Source: Saccharomycopsis fibuligera x Saccharomycopsis cf. fibuligera
Lineage: Eukaryota > Ascomycota > Saccharomycetes > Ascoideales > Saccharomycopsidaceae
DNA: 64,000 nt
Direction: 5' to 3'
Assembly (NCBI GenBank): GCA_001936135.1
Contig: CP012812.1
Span: 2,480,001-2,544,000, forward strand
Numbering within the stretch: the first letter of the stretch is position 1; each line of letters starts with the position of its first letter. The notes under the pieces are model-generated. The model had not been told where the DNA came from and did not search any database. It saw nothing but the letters and a program-made list of their open reading frames with translations. Positions 31,701 to 39,714 of this stretch are shown one piece after another. The position numbers and the translations under genes were made by a program.

Positions 31701-32537
31701 CCCGCTTAATTTCTTGATGTTAATTCTTCTGTAGCACTTGTGGTGAAAATCGTCATCTGTACTTAATGGCTCCGAGGAAGCCCTTCCATATTCTGAATTG
31801 TTAAATTTTGTAGTGTTCAAAAAAGCTGCCGTCGCCGTGGAATCTTGTGTGGCGTCAAAATCAGACTTATAATAATTTTCGTTTTCGATGTTTCCCGCTA
31901 AGTTCTCCAAAGGAACTAGGTCAGAGTCAATATCATCAACATCAGTAAAACTTGATAATGGCGACAGAAAGTTATTTTCTAGGCGCTCATAGTTTGGCTT
32001 TTCTGAAATAGTCTTCTGTTGAAGCTTGTATGCTAAAGGTGCCTCATTCAAGACATTTAAAGATGAATTCTGCTCATCGGGATATTGATTGTCAAAAAAT
32101 CCACTTTCATCACTTGCCAAATCCACAACTTCATTTTTCTGTTCACCAATCATACCTGTTGCAAACCCTTGCTCCGTAATATTACTGGACTGGTCTCTGT
32201 TTTTGTCAATAAAATATGGCTTATGATTGGTCTTACTGCTTTTCGTTTTTTTCTTATTTGCGCGTTTTGGCTTCTGTTGATCTGGTGATGGAAACTTGAG
32301 GATGTCTGCAATGGATTTCACTTTATTCTTTTTGGTAGCGGTTTCATCAATTTCGACCGCTTCAGATAATGCATTCGCATTCGTTTGGAAAGCTCCTGTT
32401 ACATCAGAGCCTTTATTAGATGAGATGCTGGAATCAGACATATTCAATTTAGGACGCGTTTTACTGCTGCCTGCTGAACTTTGCTGGTCTTCCAAATCAA
32501 AGCTAGAGTGCTGGCGAGATTGGTTGACCATAATCAT
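28728..32537 (-). CDS. ELG1: Alternative RFC large subunit Elg1 (PCNA unloader), 1269 aa
   Basis: Large subunit of the Elg1-RFC clamp loader (human ATAD5), which unloads PCNA, including SUMO-PCNA, after replication. A long disordered N-terminus holds Lys-rich patches and acidic hydrophobic stretches (for example VEYLVSSSAVEEDD) that could be SUMO-interacting motifs. The AAA+ core starts near residue 700 with Walker A GPTGCGKTAS (about 710-719) and GYVHEINTNQNHS. Walker B-like GIILFENADVLF follows; the usual DExx acidic pair is replaced by ENAD. Then come VLTCSDI (sensor 1 region) and the DLRHCLTNLQFL sensor 2 helix. The C-terminal RFC collar region is long. The frame extends seven codons further up only via non-ATG codons; ATG 32537 or 32531 is the likely start. 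Confidence 0.85.
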   Translation of the reverse strand: MIMVNQSRQHSSFDLEDQQSSAGSSKTRPKLNMSDSSISSNKGSDVTGAFQTNANALSEAVEIDETATKKNKVKSIADILKFPSPDQQKPKRANKKKTKSSKTNHKPYFIDKNRDQSSNITEQGFATGMIGEQKNEVVDLASDESGFFDNQYPDEQNSSLNVLNEAPLAYKLQQKTISEKPNYERLENNFLSPLSSFTDVDDIDSDLVPLENLAGNIENENYYKSDFDATQDSTATAAFLNTTKFNNSEYGRASSEPLSTDDDFHHKCYRRINIKKLSGDDVEYLVSSSAVEEDDTPENVGNLSQVSKLKDSLLFKFKSDKLKYQTSPPKRTGQHTLNFLRQTPAKTENNQFLVKIASPKLKHRDIEKIEKEIFASNKYKQANLKNLLTGKAQVSKNSKKDSKLKAPLLKEQIVKLKLPKFFLREVQLRLEAQDFAVKNPFFTAGSKGRVDESDNATSSFFTSVKERSKIADANKTSKKQDAASSMRKLDSLPTRPMVRDEFHVILETETPTLAKRICLSPKHETILDYSQFIAGTLNTKLINEVGNISAQGTFHSFYKYYLAGEFENKVMMKFRNTFENPKFAKFLDNGVFHCSNLESLHLWTERFKPTSIGESLIAEDDSKSIFCWLKDSFLLLEKNYQLKIRQSYIKEKTEGVKKRTRAYNDYDFDDFVVPNFELTDADAAGYNDSLRYDSSISIFDNIKNDAPFVPLMILTGPTGCGKTASIYASTQELNGYVHEINTNQNHSKKALQKTLKELSTSKIVHQKKQKSVANFFSKHLEPSSTSVAAETDFAFQNGIILFENADVLFRNHDKGFWDLLNSILQVTRKPIVLTCSDITMIPNNLVSIAEEQNSLIELSKPDEQDLFLYLKLVASSFRFEVEDSIIQDLIENSNKDLRHCLTNLQFLCEGCADAKTIDTRKFKSKDDEAGVIDITNIDDDENMEALHSPVDDVLHKVITLQYSDNFNVSKRDAWQEQQEKFPKSIVEFSKYVDLLSMADVIETGSKSRLYEVNLVNRIDNFEDQESTDIPGFDKETAVFDIQNDYIYDNYQDSEILIANDEEKTKIVNDDDMEAPRTLNFELNIGMEIKKQYIPTLLMGYRIKFDKYKSSNMGLVEYQDDIVLQQDQDLYDFKVKFLRFPDKRAIVDVFMSFLQLKIRRFLINPRITRLSLNILSNSIFEEADIVKINDLDTINTLGFDTIIVEIGPILRDFARTNINRYKHNEYLKQNSGLTEHQLVHSGILKPLKFELNEAVFAKLFSTLGIAEAPS

Positions 32538-32936
32538 TTCATATGCAATACACACCAATCTCCAAATCAGCTCTCTTTCTCAATATTAAAAATTTCTGAC
32601 CAACAAAAGATACTGTGATACACTGGTATAGAAAAAGAAACTTTATTGTTCATTAGGCGCGTACTCCAAAGAAATATTGTAAAAATAAAGAAAACGCGCT
32701 GCATCACGTGATATGCATCGGTCGTTAGCAACCAAGAACTTGGTCCCTCGAGACTTGCCGCAACACTTATAAGTCAGTATACTCAAACAAAAAGACCAAC
32801 ATAACTGTTATTCATAAATTATAGTACACACATAATTGATATGCTCGATATAGAAGCTAAATCCATGCTATTGTAAGAAAGCTAAAAGGAAAGAAAAGAA
32901 AAATAAAAATGAGCAAAAACCAGAAGAGCGGACCAA
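32538..32936 (-). promoter_or_regulatory. ELG1 promoter with ACGCG cores and CACGTG
   Basis: Upstream of ELG1 (minus strand). MBF-like ACGCG cores occur at 32658-32662 (minus orientation) and 32694-32698 (plus), 121-160 bp before the ATG, as expected for a replication gene expressed at G1/S. A CACGTG lies at 32705-32710 inside the 10-bp palindrome ATCACGTGAT. The rest, to 32936, is the LSG1 3' region. Binding is inferred from motif only. Confidence 0.45.
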
Positions 32937-34934
32937 TCACTTGATATTTCTTGTCTTGAGCTTTTTGCTCTTCTTGTGCTTTTTACTGTTATCGACAACA
33001 GCACCTTTTCTGTGGAAAGGAATGTTTGCTATACTGTTGACACCGTTCATTTGAAAAAACTCTTTGTTCAATTCGTCACTAGCAGAATGCAAGGACGAGT
33101 TTACACCACCGTAACCAGCGGTTCTGGAATCACTACCATCAGCACCACCGATGTGCGAACTAAATGAAAGTTTCTCAAGATCCTTTGAAAGATCAAATGT
33201 TTCCAAATCAAAACCTGGGGTTGAGTTTATCGCATAGATAATTTGTTTTCTTCTGTTTTCAGAAAGTAAATCAATAGTGTAAAGATCCTTATTAAACTCT
33301 AAAGCTTCGTTCAATGGTCTGTTTGTCCCATCTTCATTTGGGGGCGGGTTCACAAACAATAATTTACCATTCACATAATCTTTCAAAATGTATCTTGCAG
33401 CTCTACTTTCATCTGCACTACCAAAGCCCTGAGTCATAAAACCTCTAGCACGGGCGTAGGCGGTCAAGAGTTCTTGAGCTGTAGGTATACCAGTACCACC
33501 ATCTTCAATTGATTTCACCGGAATAGCGATACCATAAATGGCCTCCAAAAAGTATTTTGGCACTCTTTGAGCAACCAACTGTGTAGGACCCGTAGCCTCT
33601 CTTAACTGATCAATTGGTAACACGCCATTACAGACCAATTCGGCATTGGTGTGTGCAAAATTTGGAAACACTAAACCAGGACAATCACAAAGTATAATAT
33701 CATCGGATAACAAAATTGTTTGAAAATGTTTAGTTTTACCAGGAGTCGAAGAAACGGATACTTTCTTAGAACCAACTAGAGCGTTAATGGTGGAAGATTT
33801 ACCAACATTAGGATAACCAACCAATCCAATCTGTAATTTCGCTTTTTCATTTGGATTTGGCGGCACAGTAAGAGGTTCAGGTGCTTCACTAATGAATAAA
33901 TCTTCCAATTCGTCAATAGTAAGTATTCTAACTTTCTCTTCCAAATCGTTACTATTGGTATCAAAAGCTTTCTTGGTATCTCTGGCATCACCTTCTGTAT
34001 CCTGCTCAACAGATTTTTCAGATTGCCTTTCATCTTGTTCAGTTTTATTCTCAAGTTCTTGTGCCAAAATCTTTTGCTCTAAGTTTGGGTCTTCAACTTG
34101 ATATTCAGCGTTTTCTTGTTCTTCCTTTTCTTTCTGTAAAAGTTCATTGGCTTGGCCAGCTGAAAAAAATGCATAAGCAATGTTGTGTTTGATAAAATAT
34201 TCAGCCCATGCTTTCCGTTGCTTGAGTGATAATAAATCAGCTTTATTCACCAATAATAAATTTTTCTTGTCAGAATTCAATTCTTTAACATAGTTTTCTA
34301 GATCAATTGAGCGGAACAAAAGAGGATTTCTAGCATCAACAATCTGTACAATCAAATCTGATCTTTCAATGACTCTCCAAAGCTGTCTCCAAACTTCCAA
34401 ATTTCTTTCGAACGGCGTCAACAACAAATCATGGTTTTTCTGTAATAATGCAAATTCTCTTCTCCAATCTAAAAATGCTTTCTTTTCTTTCTCTTGTAAT
34501 TCGTGCTTAGTGGTATGTTTATTCCAAGCAGGTCTTCTAGGAACTGTCAATTTATTCTGATTCTCCAACTGTACCATAGTGATTTGTCTTTCTTTTTCAT
34601 CTGACAATAAATAGTTGTTTTCAGTGGCATTTGGATTAATAATAGTAATCTGGTTGCGCTTCACTGCGGTGAAATCCTTGTTTGCTAATGCAGCACTATT
34701 CAAAAAATCATCAATATGATTTTCTTGAGTAATTGATCTCAATTTAACCCAGTCAGCGTCTTTCTTGTCGGTCATAAATCTTGATTCACCATCGGGCAAA
34801 ATTTCAACTTTGTTTTCTTGAGCCCTTCTATGCTGGATGGCTTTACCTAAACCAATGGTATTCTTTTGCTTGTGATGGATTGGTTTTGGACCCTTTGGGG
34901 CCTTCCATTTCTTTGGTGGTTCTTTTGGCGGCAT
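32937..34934 (-). CDS. LSG1: Large-subunit biogenesis GTPase Lsg1, 665 aa
   Basis: Cytoplasmic circularly permuted GTPase that releases the export adaptor Nmd3 from the 60S subunit. The permuted motif order is visible: G4 NKAD (about residue 229, in LLLVNKADLLSLKQRKAWAE), an acidic insertion, then G1 GYPNVGKSS (about 370), G2-like STPGKTKHF and G3 DCPG (about 415). The N-terminus has the Lsg1-typical IGLGKAIQHRR and LRSITQENHIDDFL. The C-terminus is lysine-rich (KKHKKSKKLKTRNIK). The frame opens with a GTG two codons upstream; ATG 34934 (MPPKEPPKKW) is the proper start. RRPE-like and PAC-like motifs lie upstream. Confidence 0.92.
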   Translation of the reverse strand: MPPKEPPKKWKAPKGPKPIHHKQKNTIGLGKAIQHRRAQENKVEILPDGESRFMTDKKDADWVKLRSITQENHIDDFLNSAALANKDFTAVKRNQITIINPNATENNYLLSDEKERQITMVQLENQNKLTVPRRPAWNKHTTKHELQEKEKKAFLDWRREFALLQKNHDLLLTPFERNLEVWRQLWRVIERSDLIVQIVDARNPLLFRSIDLENYVKELNSDKKNLLLVNKADLLSLKQRKAWAEYFIKHNIAYAFFSAGQANELLQKEKEEQENAEYQVEDPNLEQKILAQELENKTEQDERQSEKSVEQDTEGDARDTKKAFDTNSNDLEEKVRILTIDELEDLFISEAPEPLTVPPNPNEKAKLQIGLVGYPNVGKSSTINALVGSKKVSVSSTPGKTKHFQTILLSDDIILCDCPGLVFPNFAHTNAELVCNGVLPIDQLREATGPTQLVAQRVPKYFLEAIYGIAIPVKSIEDGGTGIPTAQELLTAYARARGFMTQGFGSADESRAARYILKDYVNGKLLFVNPPPNEDGTNRPLNEALEFNKDLYTIDLLSENRRKQIIYAINSTPGFDLETFDLSKDLEKLSFSSHIGGADGSDSRTAGYGGVNSSLHSASDELNKEFFQMNGVNSIANIPFHRKGAVVDNSKKHKKSKKLKTRNIK

Positions 34935-35424
34935 TTCCACTATTTTTATGTCAAAAAATAATCAGTAAATTAGCTTAGACTAGAAAATAAATTAACTGAA
35001 CAGAATACAAGATAATCAATTCTCTATAAAATATTATGTTAAAAAATTTTCCCTCTAAATCCAAAGAAGAGAAAAAAAAAACGAAAAAAATTATGTAAGC
35101 GGCGCAAGATGAGGTCGCGTGATAATGGTCGAAATTCTGAAGTTCCGACCTAATAGAATGAGTAAACCGTTGTATAACTTCATGAAGCATCAAGTATACT
35201 TGGAAAACCATTACAAACAACAAGATAATTAGTACTGAAAACTGATTCATTATATTTACATAAATTTATAGTCTGTATAAACGCTGACAAGGGAAAGGGT
35301 AGCTATTCACATAGAAAATGCGCATGCGAAATAACAAGGCAAACACAACAGGTAAAAAAAAACCAAAGGTGTGTTATTTTTCAAAAAAAAAATTGGAAGT
35401 AAAAATTAAAAACCTATTGCACAA
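34935..35424 (-). promoter_or_regulatory. LSG1 promoter with RRPE-like and PAC-like motifs
   Basis: AAAAAATTTTC at 35041-35051 reads as the RRPE core GAAAATTTTTT on the gene's strand. AGATGAG at 35107-35113 shares the GATGAG core of PAC. Both lie within 180 bp of the LSG1 ATG, the classic arrangement for ribosome-biogenesis genes. The distal half is the PET123 3' region, A-rich. Confidence 0.5.
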
Positions 35425-36387
35425 TCAAGCAGAAGTAGAAGATTCTTGAGAATCCTTCTGTTGTAACAAAGACTCCCTTATTTCGTTTTTCTCTTGGGCC
35501 AACTTCTCGTTGCTCTTCTTTTCTGCTTCAAACTGAAGCTTAGCAAATTCACCAGAGATATTATCTTCAATTTCGTAAATACCTGGCTTAGAGTCCTGGT
35601 TAGAACCAAACATCACATAGTTGAACTGATTATTGACGTTCTCCAAGTATTCTTGCTCGTAATCGGCAAAGTTGTGAAGCTTGGCCTTGACGTCATTGAC
35701 AGCAGTAGCATAATAATCATCAGAGTAATCAAATGCCTTGTCAATGGATTTTGCTAGCTCATCTTCTTCGATAATAAAATTCTCACTCTCATAATATAAG
35801 TCTAAAAGCTTAACTGCTTTGTTCTCCTTAACCTTTAATTCCTGTGTCACTCTATTGGATTTTCTTTTCAATTCCAAAGCTTTTTGTTCTTCTGGAGTTC
35901 TGTCTCTCATTATTCTTCCTCTCAAAAAACTTTCAATAGTAGGTAATGTCAATCTAGTAGTTTCGGTTTCATAGTTCATGTTCTGCAACTTGGCAGCTTC
36001 TTCTTCTTCTCTTGCGCTTTGCTGTTCCGCTTGCACTTTTTCTTTTGCTAATCTTTGCTCTTCAAATTTTAATGACCCAACCAAATATTGTCTTCTCAAC
36101 TCGCTTCTCAAAATCTTGTATCTTTGATCTTCAGGTAACTGCTCGAGTTCTGCTTTTGAATAGGTTTTAGATGGCTTAGGAGCCGTCTTGGCGATTCTTT
36201 CACTCACTGGAAATGGTTTTGGAAGAATAGGATCTCTGGTTGAGCCCTTTGGATGTTGTATATTTGGGGCATACCCTTGAGGAATGCTTGGGTTCAACTT
36301 CACTGGCTTTATTGGCTTTTTAAAGATTTCACGAGCCACTGGCAAAACACCAGACTTGAAACCGTGTTTGACTATCCCTTTACCCAT
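35425..36387 (-). CDS. PET123: Mitochondrial small ribosomal subunit protein Pet123 (mS26), 320 aa
   Basis: Fungal mitoribosome small-subunit protein needed for translation of mitochondrial mRNAs. The start MGKGIVKHGFKSGVLPVARE and the following HPKGSTRDP match yeast Pet123. The middle is charged coiled coil (RRQYLVGSLKFEEQRLAKEK), followed by the conserved LRGRIMRDRTPEEQKALELK and KLLDLYYESENFIIEEDEL. Length nearly equals the 318-residue S. cerevisiae protein. The basic N-terminus doubles as the import signal. Confidence 0.9.
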   Translation of the reverse strand: MGKGIVKHGFKSGVLPVAREIFKKPIKPVKLNPSIPQGYAPNIQHPKGSTRDPILPKPFPVSERIAKTAPKPSKTYSKAELEQLPEDQRYKILRSELRRQYLVGSLKFEEQRLAKEKVQAEQQSAREEEEAAKLQNMNYETETTRLTLPTIESFLRGRIMRDRTPEEQKALELKRKSNRVTQELKVKENKAVKLLDLYYESENFIIEEDELAKSIDKAFDYSDDYYATAVNDVKAKLHNFADYEQEYLENVNNQFNYVMFGSNQDSKPGIYEIEDNISGEFAKLQFEAEKKSNEKLAQEKNEIRESLLQQKDSQESSTSA

Positions 36388-36885
36388 TATTGACAGCGGT
36401 TATTGTTATTGTTATTTAATCTTGTTTTTTATTCTAGGGGACAATCACCCTTTCAATAGGTTAATCTTTCATTGATTAACTATTTTTCATTGACTTTTTT
36501 TTTCCGCCTTGAATATTTTTCTGCACTTTTTCACCACCGCACTATATTGAATTTCTCAATCAGGGTAAGAAAATATATGCTTTGTCAGCTCTTGGTAATA
36601 CATGTACGTATATGCATGTATCTGACGCCTATCTATAGTGCAGCAACTCATTGGCAAGTAATATATGCCAAATTTCCATCATCAAACTCTGGTCATAACA
36701 AAGTGCATTGTACATTTCTACCCATTACAAGCATAATAATTAACGTAAAAAAAAATTCAAGAAAGGATAAAGTCAACTAACAAAAAAAAAGAGTGATTAA
36801 GAAAGACAACAAAAATTAAATATAAAATATGTGGAAGCAACTTTAAAAACCAGCTAGCTAGTCTGGCGAGCTTGAGCTGCAAATT
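36388..36885. other. Spacer: PET123 upstream / PI-PLC 3' region
   Basis: 498 bases between two minus-strand genes. A-rich near the PI-PLC end (36748-36830). No further ORF or motif was recognised. Confidence 0.35.
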
Positions 36886-37848
36886 TTAAAAGTTTTGGCC
36901 AACTAAAGCCCTAACATTACTCCATTCATCGTCAGCGGCAAAATCCAAAACAATAACACCCGAAGAAGGACCAAACGAGTTTTCCAATCCGTTTTCCGTC
37001 AAACCTTTGGCAACCTTGCTTGGCCAACAGTCAGTGTTGTAAAAATTAGCACCAGAGCAAAAGTTGACAAACAACTTGTCATCATTGCTCTTATTGTAGT
37101 CGGTAGCTCTCTTGGCTTGGTTCTTGACATATTCCGCCTTCTTTTTGATATCATTGACGTCATTAATCTCACACCAATCTTGAACAGCAAAAGAGCCTCT
37201 GTCATCGTTAGTGGTATTATAGTCCCACCAGTGAGCATCAAACCCAAAATGGCTGTTCAATTGATCATTATTCTTAATGCCAAATCTTCTAAAAAGGAAG
37301 ATTTTTCCTCTTACATCGCCAAGTTTTGGAATGTCAGTGTTCAAGTAGTATTTGTCCTTTTTTGGTTCAACGTATTTTCTCCAAACCAAGTTAGGGAAAT
37401 CATCGCCTTCCCAATTACCTTCGCCTTCTTGCTTAAGTGACAACAAAACGGTTTCTGACTTGTGCTTGTCCAAGAAGGTGTAGACTTCGTCCAAGACTTC
37501 ATCTAATCTTGTAGAAGTTGGTAACTTTACCGGAAACTTGCTGTGTACCACAAACAATTCATCAACGTTACTAGAGCTAGTGTTCTGCGGAGTACCAGTA
37601 ATGGTAGCGGTGATGGTTGAAATGACATTACTCAATGGTTTTCTTCCAAGTCTAACATCAAGGAAACGAACCCCATGCTCTAATTGTTCAGTAATTGAAG
37701 CATTCTGACATTGAACAGAAGGGAGGGAAGCAGTGTGAAAAGCAGCCGAGTTGTGAGTGCCAGGGATGGACAACTTTGACAATTTGGTGTTGTCATTGAC
37801 ATTCTTTTGCCATTCGGTCAATTCGTTGAGATTAGCTTTCTTAACCAT
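36886..37848 (-). CDS. Bacterial-type phosphatidylinositol-specific phospholipase C, 320 aa
   Basis: Single PLC-X domain enzyme like bacterial PI-PLC and Candida Plc2/Plc3, quite unlike the large eukaryotic Plc1. Catalytic histidines are visible at H32 (SIPGTHNSAAF) and H102 (LFVVHSKFPV), with the substrate Arg motif HGVRFLDVRLGR between them. WDYNTTNDDRG and FVNFCSGANFYNTDCWPS complete the barrel. It cleaves PI or GPI lipids to inositol phosphate and diacylglycerol. ATG 37848 is the only usable ATG, preceded by an in-frame hydrophobic leader lacking ATG (see findings). A TATA-like TATAAATA lies at 37997-37990. Absent from S. cerevisiae as far as I know, so it marks the Candida-type gene content. 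Confidence 0.85.
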   Translation of the reverse strand: MVKKANLNELTEWQKNVNDNTKLSKLSIPGTHNSAAFHTASLPSVQCQNASITEQLEHGVRFLDVRLGRKPLSNVISTITATITGTPQNTSSSNVDELFVVHSKFPVKLPTSTRLDEVLDEVYTFLDKHKSETVLLSLKQEGEGNWEGDDFPNLVWRKYVEPKKDKYYLNTDIPKLGDVRGKIFLFRRFGIKNNDQLNSHFGFDAHWWDYNTTNDDRGSFAVQDWCEINDVNDIKKKAEYVKNQAKRATDYNKSNDDKLFVNFCSGANFYNTDCWPSKVAKGLTENGLENSFGPSSGVIVLDFAADDEWSNVRALVGQNF

Positions 37849-37989
37849 TGTGTAAAGTGAATGAGTATTATTGATGTTAGTCTGTTGAATGTGAGATGTA
37901 ATGTTGAAACAGAAAACAGATGTAATGTAAATAAACAAGAAAACAGCAGCCACCCGCTAATTGGTATCCGAGATGAAGGCTGAGAGTAC

Positions 37990-37997
37990 TATTTATA
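37990..37997 (-). promoter_or_regulatory. TATA box of the PI-PLC gene
   Basis: TATAAATA on the minus strand, about 142 bp upstream of ATG 37848 and only 37 bp from the GTG that opens the longer frame. Usual yeast TATA-to-transcript distances favour the ATG. Confidence 0.5.
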
Positions 37998-38132
37998 CGC
38001 ATCCCCGAACAGCAAGCTGAGCTGAAATTGGAGCTTGGCTGGCAGGTCGATCGATGAGGCGGTTCACGCATATCCGGGGATATGTTTCCCGTTAACCGAG
38101 GGTAACAGACATACTAGTGGAAAGTTATGCTG

Positions 38133-38795
38133 TTACTTCTTCTTGTTAGCAATTTGGCGGTCCACCTGGTCAAAGATCTCTTTGTTTTGGAGAAGGGTGT
38201 CGAGGATAAAAGTATGGTTGCTATTTAGGTTCAAAGTTATCTTCACGTCAATAAGAAACCGGAGAAAATACTTAGCCGGTATTTTTTCGTTGTCCACCAC
38301 AATGTATATGCTTTCAACGTTCAAGCCTATGCTCAGCGCTTGCTCATTGTTAACTTCAACTTTGCTGCCGTTAAGTGATTCATCAATAAAACTATATAGT
38401 TTCTTAAGTAATTCTTCAGACTTGAAGTCGCTGAAGGTCTTTTCGTACTTGGAAGTTAGATATTGTTTGAATAGCTTTAACTCTTTGTAGTGCTGCTCGA
38501 TGAACTGAGAGTCTTCCGGAAGTTGAGTGTAGGCGCCGGTGAAGTCTTGCTTTGGAGAGATGCGCTTCAAGAAGTTGTACTCGTTGCGCACCTGCGCCCT
38601 GTATGCGTCTACAATGATCTCTTCTGGCTTGCTGGTGCCATCAGCACTTGCTGGTGGGTGGGTCAAGTTATAGAACTGAGGTGTAGTTTTGCCCCAGACG
38701 CAGAGAGAAGTTGACAAGAGTCTTTTTGGTATTAGTGGCAGTGGCGCTCTGAAGATGAGAAGACTGCAGTTGCGCGCAAACATTGAGGAGAGCAT
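38133..38795 (-). CDS. Probable mitochondrial protein of unknown function, 220 aa
   Basis: Not recognised. The first about 35 residues form a good mitochondrial presequence: Arg-rich, amphipathic, without acidic residues (MFARNCSLLIFRAPLPLIPK, then RLLSTS). The mature part is soluble and helical, with VDAYRAQVRNEYNFLKRI and ELKLFKQYLTSKYEKTF, and ends FDQVDRQIANKKK. No metal-binding or catalytic motif is visible. Upstream in-frame codons to 38852 begin with TTG; ATG 38795 is chosen, with ATG 38783 also possible. It is divergent from the SMN-like gene (324 bp apart). A role in mitoribosome or respiratory-complex upkeep is possible but not shown. Confidence 0.6.
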   Translation of the reverse strand: MLSSMFARNCSLLIFRAPLPLIPKRLLSTSLCVWGKTTPQFYNLTHPPASADGTSKPEEIIVDAYRAQVRNEYNFLKRISPKQDFTGAYTQLPEDSQFIEQHYKELKLFKQYLTSKYEKTFSDFKSEELLKKLYSFIDESLNGSKVEVNNEQALSIGLNVESIYIVVDNEKIPAKYFLRFLIDVKITLNLNSNHTFILDTLLQNKEIFDQVDRQIANKKK

Positions 38796-39119
38796 ATGTG
38801 GATGTGAGACGATGGATAGGGCAAAATGATGTCGATTTTTTAATGGTGTCAAAATGGATATACAGTAGGTTACGAAAACAAAGAAGAGAAAGGGATTCCA
38901 GTGATCCGGAAATGAGGATGAAGTTGGTCATATATGATCAACTAGCTAAACGAGGATGGGTGTAATGTTCTTCTGTCAGCTGATATAACAAAGAGCGCTC
39001 TGTTTCGCTTGCTGCGATGCGATACTTAGGGATAGAGCGCCGTCATTTGTAGCTTACCATTGGACAGCCATGAAGTGCCAATCAGCGAAGCAGGAATTGC
39101 ACAGGATATCAATTACACA
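38796..39119. promoter_or_regulatory. Divergent promoter, mitochondrial gene / SMN-like gene
   Basis: 324 bases. No strong motif was recognised. A TTG-initiated extension of the SMN-like frame (39060-39119) is treated as untranslated. Confidence 0.35.
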
Positions 39120-39515
39120 ATGGCAGAAGAAAAAACGGTAGACGATTTTTACAAAAGCGTCAGAAATAGCTACTTCAGCACTTTGGGTCTCGAGCCTCCT
39201 CTATCACTGGCTGAAGCACCAAAGAACAAAAAGAGGCCAGCAGAAGCGGTCGTCAAACAGCCGATGGAGGTGCAAGCAGAAGAAGAAGAAGAAGAAGAAG
39301 AAGAAAAAGCAAAAGAAGAAGAAGCTCTTTCCAGTAGTCAGATAGATCAAATGCTCCAAAAGCTTGAACAAGTGGCAGACATTAGCATCGAACAGTTACT
39401 TTCTCTATCATCGTCCTCGCCGTCTTCTGCAGAGGACCTGGTGAAGCATTTGGCGCTCAGCTACTTCTGGAGCGGCTATTATATGGCTAGGCGCACGCAG
39501 GCGCCCTCCGCCTGA
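39120..39515 (+). CDS. SMN-like protein with YG-box-like C-terminus, 131 aa
   Basis: Small acidic protein whose C-terminus, KHLALSYFWSGYYMARRTQ, resembles the self-oligomerising YG box of survival-of-motor-neuron proteins: Ser, aromatic pair, Ser-Gly-Tyr, aromatic, basic tail. The N-terminal helix EKTVDDFYKSVRNSYFSTL sits where SMN binds Gemin2 and shows the Asp-Asp plus basic/aromatic pattern. The middle is a Glu run (GAA repeats) and a Ser-rich linker. There is no Tudor domain, as in the short fungal SMN proteins. SMN assembles Sm rings on snRNAs. S. cerevisiae has no SMN, so the match needs a profile search. ATG 39120 is the first in-frame ATG. Confidence 0.45.
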   Translation: MAEEKTVDDFYKSVRNSYFSTLGLEPPLSLAEAPKNKKRPAEAVVKQPMEVQAEEEEEEEEEKAKEEEALSSSQIDQMLQKLEQVADISIEQLLSLSSSSPSSAEDLVKHLALSYFWSGYYMARRTQAPSA

Positions 39516-39714
39516 AAAACAGAAAAATTGCAAATTGTGAAATGTAAATAGAACAGAACATTAGTCGCTCTGTATATGCTGATAGTAGTGTAATGTACAT
39601 GTGTTTACCGCCAGTGCCAGTCTTCATCTTCTTCTTCATCCTTCAGTAACTTCTACCAAGCAAATTCCAACTTCTTCTTTACTTTCATATTGCTCATCAC
39701 GTATAAGCCAAACC

